Origin: Blakeslea trispora
Lineage: Eukaryota > Mucoromycota > Mucoromycetes > Mucorales > Choanephoraceae
DNA: 64,000 bases
Direction: 5' to 3'
NCBI GenBank assembly: GCA_025331445.1
Contig: JAIWNE010000122.1
Location: 35,677 to 99,676 of the forward strand
Under the pieces are notes generated by a model, which had not been told where the DNA came from, did not search any database, and saw only the letters and a program-made list of their open reading frames with translations. Shown in pieces: positions 9,927-23,046 of this stretch (within the stretch, counting starts at the first letter, position 1; each line of letters opens with the position of its first letter). A program made the position numbers and the translations under genes.

Positions 9927-12900
9927 GTCGTTGAAACCAAGAGTTTATCTTTTGAAGAAACAAGAAGTGAAATAAGGAAAGAATAAGAAAACATATCTCT
10001 GTTACTCTGGTGTCTGCCCTGGTAATATCTTGTCTTAGTAACTGGTTGCTCTTTTGGGAAGAACACTTGGTAGTTATCTGAAGAAAGATGGTTTACGGAG
10101 ACAATTGTTAACATTGATATATTTTTAGTTATTTTTCATTTTATTTTATTCCCTGTTGTTGTTGTATTTTATTATTACTTTAATTGTACTGGATTTGTAA
10201 GTTGAGCAATTGTTGTAAATGACGATGGATTATTCACAATAGTGAGAATAGGCTTCCTGTTACCTCCTATCATCCTTTGTCAACTACTTTTACACCAATT
10301 GACAACGCAACGAACACTACACACACAAAAATAAAGAACGCCTTCAAATCATTGACTGAACTACCATTATACCTTGACACAACAAAATCATTCATTTAGT
10401 GTAATAGCTAATTTACATATAGTATCAGCGTCGCACCCTTTATATCCATCTGAATATTATGCACTTAAAAATTCAAATTTCAATTAGAACTGCTGTCATT
10501 TTATGACAGCTTCATATAGCTCAATATATCGTAGGATGATGGGTATAAAAAACATCAAAAAGAAGTATGCAAACAGATCACTCAGGTGCAAAAAAAATGG
10601 TGATGAATACCTTTGAATTCAAAAGAATTGTCCATCATGGTTTCACAATAAACAATCTTCATTTTATCAAATCACTAATGGAGGTTGTAAGTTGCATTTC
10701 TAAAGCAATCATAATTGTTCGCAGAAGGGATCCAAGTATTTATCAAAAACTTCTCTTGTTTAGGAGTGATGTATATGTGACTTATCGCATTAGATCAATA
10801 GATAAGTATAGATGGTGATGATCTTTCGATTAATGTTTTTGGCTGAAGAGTCAATGTAATTGCAAACAACTTATTTATAATTTGGCATTACTGCAAGTTC
10901 TACAAACACTTTGAATGGTACAATACTACTTTATGAGATTGTCAACTTCACTTCAACTATAATTGTATAAAGAAATAAATAGGAAAGTTAGATGATTTCG
11001 AACAATAATTTCTATAAATCACAATCTGAGCAAGGATCATTTGTGTATTCCATTATGAGACCATCAAACAACTTTATACGCATATGAATGCTTCTTCATA
11101 AGCAGTTCAATACCATCAAACTTGCATCTACATTGTATATCGTCTTGTGTAGCAAAGTTTATTATCATACATCGATCTTTTTAATTTAGAGGTATACTTT
11201 TTTTTTAATATCTCTTTGTGAAATTGGTCAATCCCATTTCAGATTTTCAACTTTTATCATATAAGCAATCGCTTTCTAGGGTATTTGTAGATGCTTTTTT
11301 ATTTTACCTTATTTTTCTTCAACCTTTTCCGCGATGGCTTACCATCTTGCATGCTCATGTAAGTTTGAGATGTCGATATGCAGAACAGATGAGCAGCGAG
11401 AAAGCTAACATGTGCTTATAGAAGTCAACTTTAACTAAAGGAATATGTATTTCTTACAAGCTATGACTTTTCTAAACAGTCTTTGGCATGCAAAAGCAAT
11501 TCAGAGCATATGAAATCAATGCTTCATAAAAGCGATATTTTTATCGAAATCTAAGGATTGTGTCTTTTTTTCTACAATTTGAATGGAATTATTTTATTTG
11601 ACTATATCTCATTCTTTTTAAGTGATTGAATGAGTTCATTACTATCACAAAAACTCTTTTTTTCTTGGTTGAAGCGTAGATGCAAAGAGATATATGAACC
11701 AAATCATCAACAATTACCTTATTTCTTTTTTTTAGTGATGGGAAATTCAGTGCTCTGATTGGCCAATTTCTAAGAAGGTTCTAGTTCTTATTTCTCTTTA
11801 CCTATATTAAGATAGCCGACATACTTTAAAAATAAATTGTCCCCCAAAATTCCGTGTTGTTTATGGGGGTGACATTGCTCTCTCTTTTTCTTTCATCTCT
11901 TCTGTTTTCTTTTTTTTCTTTCTCGCTTTTTTTCCTTTACTCTATTGATTACTACACTTTTTTTTCCTAAATCTCGACGATATTTTCTTTCTAGCTTAAG
12001 GTGATTTACTCTAGTCATTCAACATGATCGCTGACTTGTCCTTTCTTTTATTTGTCTAGAAAGAGGTTTATCTTTTAGGGTTTTTTACGCTTGATTCGGT
12101 CAGCTCAAGTATTTATCATACGGTTACTCATCTTACCATCACAAAACAGACAATCGCAGTTTTTAAACACGGTATCACCAAACCACTCGAAAACAAATCA
12201 ATTATTGCACTACTCTCCAACTTATTACTGATGGAAATGATAACTCTAACATGAGATATCTTTTAATCGCGCTTAATATAAAGCAAAGGTAAGCAACTCG
12301 ATGGTATTACATATGGCTTTTCTGATCTAACATTTCATGAAAATAGATAATGTATTAGTCACACTGTTAGATGATTGTTTTATGATGAAGCCCAATGGAT
12401 CTTTAAAGCATGGTAAGATATTCTTCAATTTCTACAATTGATTACCTGACGCACATATAAACCTTTGAAGATAGTATGGAGCTATTAGAATCTCTGATTG
12501 AATCAACCTAAACATTCGGATTGCACCTTCAACTTATGCTAGCAGTTTTTTATTACTTCAACTCATTGAAGATAATATTTTCACTCTGTAAATAACAACA
12601 TCTAGCCGAATTTACATCTCATTTACTAGAGATCAATCCTATGAATGACAAAATGGAACTAAGAGGTGAAGCTATCAGTAAAGTTGGCAGTTTTAGTCAA
12701 AGGGGGATGCTATCCTTGTCAACATCATTTCCAGTAAAAGAATCAAATCAAGTTACATATCAACAGCACTTTGGATGATTAGAGGTTCTTAAAAGGGTAT
12801 CATGTTTTTTGAGAGGTAAGCATCTATGAGGTGGATTGTAGTATAGCTAGTTGTACTTTTTTTAAATATTAGAGAAATAAAAACGTATTATGATGGATCT

Positions 12901-13489
12901 ATCTGAAAAGCGACTCTTGGATTGTTGCTAGCATTAACCGAAAATGTTTATGATATACTCATTTCGATAAACATGAACAACAACCAATCGTCTTGATAAA
13001 AGAAAGGGAATGAATCACTTATATAGAGTCTACAATTGATCCTTCTGTTCTTCTTTTATGTCTTCTCAACTAGGCATTCAATATCACTATTAAGCCCAAT
13101 ATCAATTTCACAGCATTTAAAGTTGTTTGTCTACACAGTTGATTTGCCTAGTCTCAAGTTTGGATTCCAATGTTTAAGACCAACACTTCTTAAAAGAGAT
13201 AATAAAACATTTCATCTTTATTAAGTGAACGTCATTAACAGAAGATAAAATAGCGATTTGATGAGAGATGTAGTTGTCTCTCTCTTTTTATTTTCTTTTT
13301 TCTTTTGACTACCTTTCAGTTTACATACATTTCTTTCTTCCTTTTCAGAGGTCTCTCTAATTTGTCACTCTTAGTCTCACGCCTGTATCAGACTTTTCCA
13401 TTATATTTATGCTTCATTTGCACCCATGGATGGCAACTTGAGTCTAACAATCCTATGCAGTCTCACTTTATATAAAGATGATAGCAGTT
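9925..13489. other. Gene-poor AT-rich DNA
   Basis: No convincing gene was seen on either strand. The stretch holds a 7-bp stem hairpin (GCTGTCA at 10492 with TGACAGC at 10504) and a C5/G5 hairpin (arms about 11838-11846 and 11864-11874). T-rich and pyrimidine-rich runs lie around 11880-11970. Short ORFs such as 10567-10818 have no recognisable features. Confidence 0.5.
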
Positions 13490-14310
13490 TTTTTTTATTT
13501 ATTTAGCCGTTGGAATCTCTGTTATTTATTTTACCAGATATTGATTGCCTTGAAGACTCTTACAGCAATAACGGGTCCTTCTCCATGTGCTCATGTAGCT
13601 TCAGTGATGGTGATGAGTGATCTCAAGATCGACATTCAGCCTTGATCGTAACTTTTTTGTACTACTGTATTAGAAATTAAAAAAAAAATACTCATACCTT
13701 CCTTTATCCTTATTATTTGATTTTATGATCATTTTATATACTTCTTTAGCTTTCCACACCTTGTTGTGATTACACAAAAAATTAAAAATTGGCCCCTTAA
13801 CCTTTGGCTGTATAAATTTAATGGCCTATGCTTCTTTTTCTTCTCTTTCAGCCTGCCACCTTTTTCTTATTAAATATCTGAGTAAACCCCATAAAATTAC
13901 CTTCCAAATCCTTCTTCTTTACCTTTTAAATAAATTTGCATACATACTCTCTATTTTTTTACACAGATTGTTTCACCTTACTTGACCTATCCCCCCATTT
14001 ACCATTTTTGTACATATATTTCGCATGAAATCTGAAATCAATCCCCTCATTTGATTGTCTCTTCATTTTCACTGCTATTTTTTTTCCCTTTTCAGCCAAA
14101 TCTATTTCTCACGGGTTATTTTTCTTGGTCTTTTTATTTATTTTATGGCCTTTGACATGTAAAAAAAACCGAGATCAACTCATCTCCTCGGATCAGCTTC
14201 AAACTTGAAAACTAACCTCCCATTACCCTTTATATCAAACTTCAACAAAAAAAACCTTCCCTTTCAACATTTATTCTCTCTGTATAGCTAACCTTCAAAA
14301 GCAAAGTGAG
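13490..14310 (+). repeat. Repeat R2, copy 1
   Basis: It is matched in inverse by 27075-27902. Shared stretches include the CTCCATGTGCTCATGT block (13581), CTCAAGATCGACATT (13622), the CATTTACCATTTTTGTAC block (about 13997) and CCGAGATCAACTCATC (about 14169). No ORF is conserved and no terminal repeats are seen. The two copies form a 13-kb-spaced inverted repeat. Confidence 0.8.
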
Positions 14311-17087
14311 TCTGAACTCACTTATTTTATACTAGACTCAAATGCTAAGTTTTTAAAACTCTTCTGCGCTGTGGTGGTTAGCCAAGTACTTTTATTCTTT
14401 TTCTATGGTCAAATAAACATTACGCCTTGCTGGGCTCATAAACTGTCATATAAAATTCCTCTATGCCATCTTCTTCAATATACTCTACTTTGTGAGGAAA
14501 GCATACACCAAAAAATATAGAAATGATTGATTCCATTGTAAACGATAATACTGTTGTTAAACGTTGAATTAAAACAAGTTGAAGAAGAAAAGTAAACTAA
14601 GAGCTGAACAAGAGAAGAAATAAAAATTTATGTGATCTGATTTATTTTCAAATATAACCTGACTCTAGTTCTCTAACAAAACATTCAAAGGATATTCCTT
14701 TTATAAACTGAAGTTTAACAAAGTCACATCACTATCTTGCGATTGTCTGAATAAACTAGCTAATAATTCAATCGTAATTAGACAACTACAAGTACTTTAA
14801 TCAGATGAAAACAATTCGCTTATCATATAAGCTTACTTGGTTTAGTGTAAAACAACAGGCACCAGTCTGATCAATTATAGTACATTTTAAGAGTAAAGCT
14901 TTCAACTTTAGCAATTTCAATACGATTTGACATGCTTTATTAAATAATGAAGTGTACAATTGAATCAACACTTGCAACAAAACAATGAAACAATAAAATA
15001 GATTCGAATGTCAAACAACGTTATCACGCACAATAAGAATATAAGAAGAATTCAAATCACATTTGACAGATATAAGCCTATCGTTGATATGTTGTTAAAT
15101 AATACTAGATTTTTCTCAAGACAAAAAGCATTTGAACAATTTAATATGATAAGACATATGTTGGTTTTATTGAGGAGAAAACTAAAAATTGAACTACTGT
15201 TTTGCTGCTAAAGATAATGCAATGTGTAGACGTCTACTAAAATCAGTATCCTTCTCTTGCTCTATAGCCAGTATCGCTCATTTAGAAAACAAAAAAGCTT
15301 TATTGAACCAAATTCAAAGCCATTATATCGAATGAAGCTAAAGATACTTTTTTGCAAGAATATATACAAAAAGCTAGCAGCAACTTCATCACCCAGCATA
15401 AAACAAAGTCATGGCGCATAAAAAAAAAGTAGCAATTTACACCTACAAACTGCAACTAATGATTAAAAGCCAAATGACTTTTCTAAAAGAAATTTTGACT
15501 TGAGAATAACTTCCAATCAAGCAATCAAGCATTATCAATTTGAAAAAAAAACTCGGCAAATGCAAGAAAGTCATATTCCAAAACCATACATACATCATAA
15601 ATTGGCAATATAATTCTATATACAATCGTCAAAAGACAAGCAACATTGAGCATGTTCCTTTTGATGATGGTTTCTCATTACATGATCTAGTTAACTACTA
15701 TGAATGCCAGAAAAACTAGTGGTTTCAAGTACAACTAATATTTACTTGAGCTTTGTATCAATGTAAACATGACTATCAACCATAGAAGCAAATTATTTTT
15801 CGTAGATAACCAAAATCAAAATCTACTTTTTACAATAGATCGATTACATGGATTAGCAAATTAAACAAGTTGCTTCGCATTTACCTAGTACAAATTGTTA
15901 TAATTCAGAAGGCAAGCAACCATAAAAAAAAGACTAATTGTAGCACATAAGTCAAAGGTTTGCAGATATTAGAACAATATCAATAAAAACATATAGAAAA
16001 CATGAACAATATTGTAACCAGAAATTTAGATGGAAACAAATATAGATGTTAAAACAAAGCAGCTTTATAGTAGCGCTTTAGTCGTGAATAAGAAAAGATA
16101 ATTTGACAAGCGTATATTCCATCTCTAAACATGGCATATCAATTGCGTGATCAAAAAGTAATCAGAGAAAACATTGCTCTAAAAGAGTGTTGAAATAACA
16201 CTTGAAATATCACTTTCAATTTTTAATAAAGATTAAATATGTGTGCTAGAACATAGCAAGTAAAATTAAAGAAATAGGTGAACAAAATGTGTATATATAT
16301 AAAAACCACCTACAGACATATGATGCGTTTGAGGCTTCATTCAAGCTTGTAATGGAGTTAAAGTATACTGAATAACATAAACAATTTCAGATGCTTTGGC
16401 ATTGATGTAATATTGGAATATATGGTGCGGAGTTTTAATTTATAGTTTGCAATGAGCACCACGCTGTAAGTAGCGAACTTATGTAGAGGGAATTTAATGA
16501 AGAATAAATAACAGAGTTTTATTATGGGAGATAGTTCCTGCCAATAATTTTAGAGGATAGTTCTCACAAATACAAAGTATGCAATTAAAATTAGAGAAAG
16601 ACTAGTTCAAGTCAGTAAATGTCTCGATAGTGTCTGTTCAATAAGGAATGAGAATAGATAGTCTCTCTGAGTGATAAAGAGTAGTTCTAGTTCTCTTGTA
16701 TAGATTTTCGATAGCTTCTGAACTCTTAGGTTAGAATAATTCAAATATCTAGATTCTATAGGATAGGTCCCTTTAAGTAGAGTGATTCGTGATAGATAGT
16801 CAATTGCTTATATATAATGGTTCCTTATGGATGGTTCCTCTATATTTAAGTTCTATGTCTTTAGAGTGGTATTCCAGTAAGATTGTATATTACTTTGCAA
16901 AACTAGCTTTCTTGTATCGAAGTTTTAGAATAAAAATCTCTCCGTCTTTATTTTATAGAAAAAATAGGGGAGTATTTATAATAAATTATATGTGTCTGAT
17001 AGTTCAGTTACCGCACATTGTTACATTGATATCAAAATCGACAAAAAGGAAACATCATCTTTAACTTGAAAACTCTCTGCTCTTTGC
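14311..17087. other. Gene-poor AT-rich DNA
   Basis: No supportable gene was seen. Small frames at 15008-15211, 15443-15625 and 16789-17064 have no recognised motifs and AT-biased composition. The right edge is the target site of the LINE at 17088. Confidence 0.5.
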
Positions 17088-19478
17088 TAACACTGATGCC
17101 AAAACATTCACTCGTTCACTAAATCAAAGGCTCATGACCCATCTGAATACTGCCATCAGCTCTCATCAGTTAGGCTTCATGCCCAAAAGGTTCATCGCCG
17201 ATCATGGCCTCTCTCTCCACCTCACACAAGCAATCGCCACCAACACACGTTCATCCACTATCGCCCTCTTACTCGACCGGGAGAAAGCTTACGATCGGAT
17301 TCATTCATGCTACCTCTCTACCATCATGACCCGCTTCGGTATTCCTCCACAAATGATTGACTGTATTCACTCCATCTTTTTCTCTACTCAAATAGCCATT
17401 AACATCAACGGTCATCTTACCTCGTCCCCTGTTACCCAACATCGTGGTCTCCGTCAGGGTGACCCTCTCAGTCCACTTCTTTTCAACATCGCCTTCGATC
17501 CCTTCCTCCGATTGATCCATCAAAACCCCTCCTTTATAGGCTTTGACTTTGCGAAAGAGGCCCCATCCCACCAACAATTTTAAGATGACCTCGACGCCAT
17601 TGTTTCATCCATCCCCAGCCTATTCATTTCCCAACCTCCTTCTCCAATACCTTCCTTACCCCCATTTTCCGCTTCTCCTCCCCCTCCTTCTTTAGCCATC
17701 AAAATTTTAGCTTACGCCGATGACACTTTAGTCTTCCTTCGCAACCGCCGGGATCTGGATCATCATTTATCCGCTATCCACATATACAGCTCAGCATCTA
17801 ATGCCCATCTCAACTTTCACAAAACCGAGGCCATCTCTCTGTCTGGCCGTCCCCTTCCCCAATGGCAACACCTACTCGCCCAACACAACATCCTCTCCTG
17901 GCATGACCGTACCTCACCTTCTCCCTCCACTTACCTCGGCTTTCCCATCATATCCAGTATAAAACAACGATCCATCGCATTTGAAAAGCTTGAAGCTTCC
18001 ATCACCTCCGCCTGTCACATCTATTCCCAACGTAACCTCTCCATTCGGGGCCGCGCTACTGTCCTTAACACACTCATTATCTCCAAACTGTGGCATGTCT
18101 TACGACTCACCACATTTACATAGCATCAACTACAGCGACTTTCCAGTATTGGCACACGTTTCATTAATCATCATATTTTCCCGCCCCTTTCCTTACATAC
18201 CATTAAGCTTCCCCGCAAATTAGGTGGCTTACAAGTCATGAATCTCTTCTCTCAACAACGAGCTCTTCAATGGCGCTGGGCTTCTACTCTCCTTCTCTCT
18301 ACCCCTTCGTCCAACCTTTTAGCCACCGCTTCCTTCCTTAGTTACACCTTCGCATGGTTTTACCATTCCCCCACGTTCCCTAGTTCCCAATATTTTCTCC
18401 TCTTTCCTTCTTGTCGCCAACCCCACTACTTCCCTCACTGTCCTTCTAGCTCCTATTCGCCCCTCAACATCCTTTCCTCTCTGGTTCAGGTTATTGACGC
18501 TATCCCCAAATCCTTTGACTCTTGTTACATTGACCCCTTCACTTGCCTATCACTTCCTCTGAGTGCGGTAATTTCCTCTACGCCGTCCACCTCCTCTTCA
18601 CACCTCTCCTCTACCCACGTGGATACATTCCGCACACCCAACCTGACACCGTTACTCTGCTCCGACCTCTTTTACTTCGATTCGCTCACCCTTCAATTAG
18701 AACTTCGCCAACCTCCACTTCACCAATCTAGACATCCGACTCTAGCTCGTCAGGCCTTACAATCCATCCTCTCTGGCTCCATTTCCTTCCTTCCTTTCCT
18801 TCAACACAATCGACAACCAGCCCCCGCACTACTCAACCGCCTTCTTCTTCCTCTGATCTTTCTCCTTTCATTACCTCCTTCACCAGCCTCCCATCTTCCT
18901 TTCGGCATCCACCTTCCTCTATCCGCTCTTATAAGTTTCTCATTCGTTCTCGCTCTCCCCTTCAACCCTCGTTACTCGCCACCCCTACCTGGAAGACTTT
19001 TTGGTCTCTAGCTATCCCGTTGCAAGCTCGGACGGTTTGGTACCGCCTCCTACATCGAAAGATTCCCTGTCGCTCATTCCTTCATCAATTAATTCCGACC
19101 TCGTTCCCCTCTCCTCTCTGCCCCATTTGCTCTGCCTCAGACGATACTATCGACCACTTCTTTTTCCTCTGTCCGGCTAAGGCCTCAATCTGGTTGACCA
19201 TCCTCACCACCTACATCCATCCACTCATCCGCTTTGTCCCCTCTAATGTTCCTCGTCTCCTTCATTGCATTTACCGCTTCCTTCCTGTCACACGCATTCG
19301 TGATCCCTCTCTTCCGCTCTCATCCCTCTCACAGGAACAGATCTTTGCTTGTACCCTTTTGGGTATCTGGCAAATGCACTGGCGCTCCATCTTTGATAAC
19401 AAGCCCTTTTCTCCTACCGCTACCTTGAATACTATCAATAGACACCTTCATTTCCTTGACAACCAACGCTACATTTAG
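17088..19478 (+). pseudogene. LINE reverse transcriptase, truncated, with stops and a frameshift
   Basis: The frame opens in the RT domain (HQLGFMPKRFI), followed by a palm motif LLLDREKAYDRI and GLRQGDPLSPLLFN. TAA at 17581-17583 interrupts, then the same frame continues to an intact YADD (LAYADDTLVF, near 17710), a second stop at 18121-18123, and the thumb region to 19011. The last part is in another frame (19020-19478) and holds the C-terminal RT-associated zinc-binding segment (WYRLLHRKIPCRSF, LCPICSA, CPAKASIW). The polymerase would use LINE RNA as template. This copy is dead. Confidence 0.88.
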
Positions 19479-19606
19479 TTCACCAATAGTTTCCCTCGCC
19501 TCCTTTTACTATTTTTTTTAATTTTATATATCTAGTCTTTTTCTTCCCTCTTCTGACATTTAAAGGACTTTAAATAAAACCGGACTTGTTCCCCTAAAAA
19601 AAAATT
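17088..19606 (+). mobile_element. 5'-truncated non-LTR retrotransposon (LINE) with 12-bp target duplication
   Basis: TCTGCTCTTTGC occurs at 17076-17087 and again at 19607-19618, directly flanking a segment that starts inside an RT domain and ends with A9 followed by TT. This is the classic result of target-primed reverse transcription with 5' truncation. The element is C-rich and differs sharply in composition from the AT-rich flanks. Endonuclease and ORF1 are missing. Confidence 0.93.
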
Positions 19607-19618
19607 TCTGCTCTTTGC

Positions 19619-21369
19619 CTCTCAAGAAAAATTCAAAAATCGACAAATATGGAAATAAAGTCAGTCACAACTTTGACCTCAATAAAAAATCTAAATTCGA
19701 CAAATAAGGAAAGTGTTGATGAAACACATATTATTAGGTCAAGAAGCAAGCGATCCAAGTATAAAGGCTACAAAAGATGATAAAAACCATTGCTAATATC
19801 ATACCAGTATCAATAACCAAAAATTATGTCTAAAAGTATAAATCTAATGCAGAAATACTCAATAAAAATGTAACAGCACGTCTTTTCATCGATTAAATAT
19901 GAAAAAGTTATTCAAAATGCTTGACAACAACCAATGAAGCAAGTCAATAACTATCTTCATCTCATGGAGTATTAAGAACGAAAAACATGGCATCAAGCAT
20001 ATTGACATTAACCAAGAAACAGAGACATCTTTACAAATTTTGTTTTGCTCACAGAAAATTAATGGATTTACTCGACATGTATGGAAGGTAACAAATCGAC
20101 AGATATGGTAAATGGCATTCATCGTCGTACGGCGTTACTAAACATGGTAATTTTCTAAGCAGGGAACCTCCCTGTATCTTAATAGTAGTTAAAAAAGAAA
20201 AAAGAAAATTTTTTTAAAAGGAAAGACCTGCCTTTTATATATTATTGATGATCATCAATGAAATCAATGCATTTAAAGGAAAAGCAGTCAAACATTGTTA
20301 AATGCACTGTATCATCTTCTACCCTTCATTTGATTAACCTTCCTTTTTTTTCTCTCTTTTTTTTTCTTGTTAACATGCATCATATAATAAGACTTTCTCT
20401 CAGCTTTGACATTCCAACTCTTGAGAGACTCGCTATACATCTCGAACTAAGTTACCTAGCCTAAATCGCTTATGGTGATGCGCAACAGTGTTTTCGAAAT
20501 AGATTGCGAGAACCCTCTTCGACTTACCTTTGGTTTGAAAAATTCTCAGATCGATTTCAACCTGATAGTAGTAATATGATGACATAGCGATTAATCAACT
20601 CAGGTAACTACTGTGAGTGTGTTTTTATAATCTTTTGTATGAAAACTGTCAATCTAATCATCTCATATATTTGTTTGTTATAAACAATTATTTATCTGAA
20701 GTAAAGTTAATAGTTTAACACACTAGCTTTGTTCGCACAAAGAATTGGTAAGATTTTTTTCATTTTCAAATTAAAACAAATCATTGATGATTACCTTTAC
20801 TCTTCCGGCTGAGAGGTCAATTTAAAGCTTATCAACATCTCGGCTAAATAAATTGATGTTCACTCACAAATTACATATACATCACTCTCAAACACGAGAC
20901 AATTTTGAGTTAGATTTCAATTGCATCAACGAAAAGTATTGTTGCTTTACCAATTCAATTTAAAGATTCCATTTGTAATTCAATCTGCTGACAATCATCT
21001 ATTGGAAACATGTGATGGACAACACTTTCCAATTTAAAGTGTTAAGCTACCATTTTTGCGCATCTAAATAATTTAGTTGGATACACCATTTTGATAGACT
21101 AGATATCCAACATCATGCAAAATATTTGGTCATTCAAAGTTACCATAAATGACAATAAAATCAAATTGAGGTTTGGATGTTCTGCTTTAATATTGAAACA
21201 AGCTCAAAGGATGTCTTGAGAAATATTTATATCAATGAATCATTACATTAGTTGAACGCTCCTAATTCATTTGGCTCGTGATGTATTATCTTGTAACTAT
21301 AATATTTGAAATTACAATTGATGCAACATTTTATCAAAGGACTGCATTAACATATTTTAATAATTAGCA
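19619..21369. other. Gene-poor AT-rich DNA
   Basis: No gene is supported. The motif TCGACA-ATATGGA occurs at about 19636 and 20090 with relatives at 19686 and 20069, and again near 61000. The rest is AT-rich DNA with short accidental ORFs. Confidence 0.5.
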
Positions 21370-22409
21370 TTTTATTTTATAGTTCAAATTGCTTGATTCA
21401 TCTAATAGCTACAAGAAGGCTTGACGTTTGGTATGAACCTTTTTTATAGATTCTGTTTTGAGTACTTCTTTAAGATCCCCTTTATAAAAGTGTTCCTTGA
21501 CTGGTCAATAATAAGAACTGTTTATGCAAATCCAAGACATTTTCCTTTTCAGTCCAATTTAGCTTGTATCTGTCAATCAAATCATACTTTCTTCCCATCA
21601 CTGTCATTTCTCTCATATATACTGGCAATTTTATTTTCAATTCCCCATTTTCTTTTTCTCTCTTTTTTTCATTAAATACACAGCAAATGGTAAGCACTTT
21701 TATCTCTTTTTATTTTTACAATCAATCAACATCACTAACTCTTTTATTTGCAATAGCTATATGTATACTACCTTATCATGACAACATCTCAACAACTCGA
21801 CTACACTTCTCTTCTTATTTTTTAGCATATTATAACTCAACATATGTATATTTCTACTTATCATCCATTTTATGTACTCAAATAAATACTCATCATAGGC
21901 TTTGATAGACAATCCTTTATCCATGTTACTCTCTTCCGTGATACTTCCCACCATCTTATCCATGACTTCTTTATTCAAAATGCTTGCTCTATATCATAAT
22001 GCTCAAACTTATTCTTTTTTAACTGTAATCCAAACACCATCTCTTTCTATGCTGCCAATTTGAATTTATGCCTTCTTTTCAAACAACTCATGCCTAAGGT
22101 CCTTCAATTTCTCCATTTATATGTTCAAATGCTTTTGTATATATTGCATTGACTAATTTGCTCTGTTTGTATACATTGCCTTGAACGTATCGACAACATA
22201 AATCCAATTGCTTATCATGCTCATATCTCATGTCTGACTTATTTATGTCTATTCTCTTTCTTATGTGCACATGTGGTCCACCTCTCTAAGTATTGTCACT
22301 GGCTATTGTTCTGGCCTTTTGGATTACATTCTATCTCTAATATACCGTCGTTCAGGGTATTTGGTCTCTTCTCATGTCGCCATCTCTCTACCTCATCTTC
22401 AGAAATTGA
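21370..22409 (-). repeat. Repeat R1, copy 2 (inverted)
   Basis: Read on the minus strand, this matches 8100-9170 of copy 1. The minus frame 21757-21978 is the longest version of the conserved peptide region containing MDKGLSIKAYDEY. A second minus-strand frame at about 22115-22235 reads YKQSKLVNAIYTKAFEH and is also recognisable in copies 1 and 3. The copy abuts copy 3 head to head at 22410. Confidence 0.8.
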
Positions 22410-23046
22410 TCACCGTGGCGTAGAGGGTGTATATAGTGACTCAAATAGTTGCGAAATAACCTTGCGAAATATTTGTTTTTTTCATATGCAGTTTCAAAGA
22501 AGAATAGGCAGAACCACAATGAGAATCGATGCAGAAACACAAGAATTGAGCCGTGGGTAAAGTATTGAACGAGCTTACTTTGAATAGGAATGGCTTATAA
22601 TCAAATCATATCTAGCTTAGGTCTCAAAGGGGAGCTATAGTGATAAATGGCCTTTAGAGTATATAGTAATGATGATTTAACAAGTTTTAGAAGTATAAGC
22701 AATAAATGGGCTAATCGTATCGTTTTAATTTCTGGATGAGCTTGGCATATGATTGGATTATTTAGGTATTATGGGCAAATCAAACTTGTTTAATTTTATT
22801 AATTTAGATCAAGTATATGCTATATATGGGTTCTTCTCTAGGCTTATTTGTAGCTCAGATATCCTTTTTTGTAATAGGAATGCTGCATCGGATGTATCCA
22901 GATAGATTGACATGGTTGGCTTTAATATAGGTACCTTTTGGGATCATAAGAATCAATATAGGAAGCAAAAATGAGTTAATTTTCATAATTAGAGCCTTCA
23001 ATTAGCACCTCAATCGCTTTGCAATAGCTGCGCTTGAAAAGATATA

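Noticed and set aside
9839..10114. Minus-strand 91-residue ORF with Asp-Arg-Gln-Thr repeats
   Set aside because: The repeats are only the translation of the (GTCT)12 microsatellite; no other coding signal.
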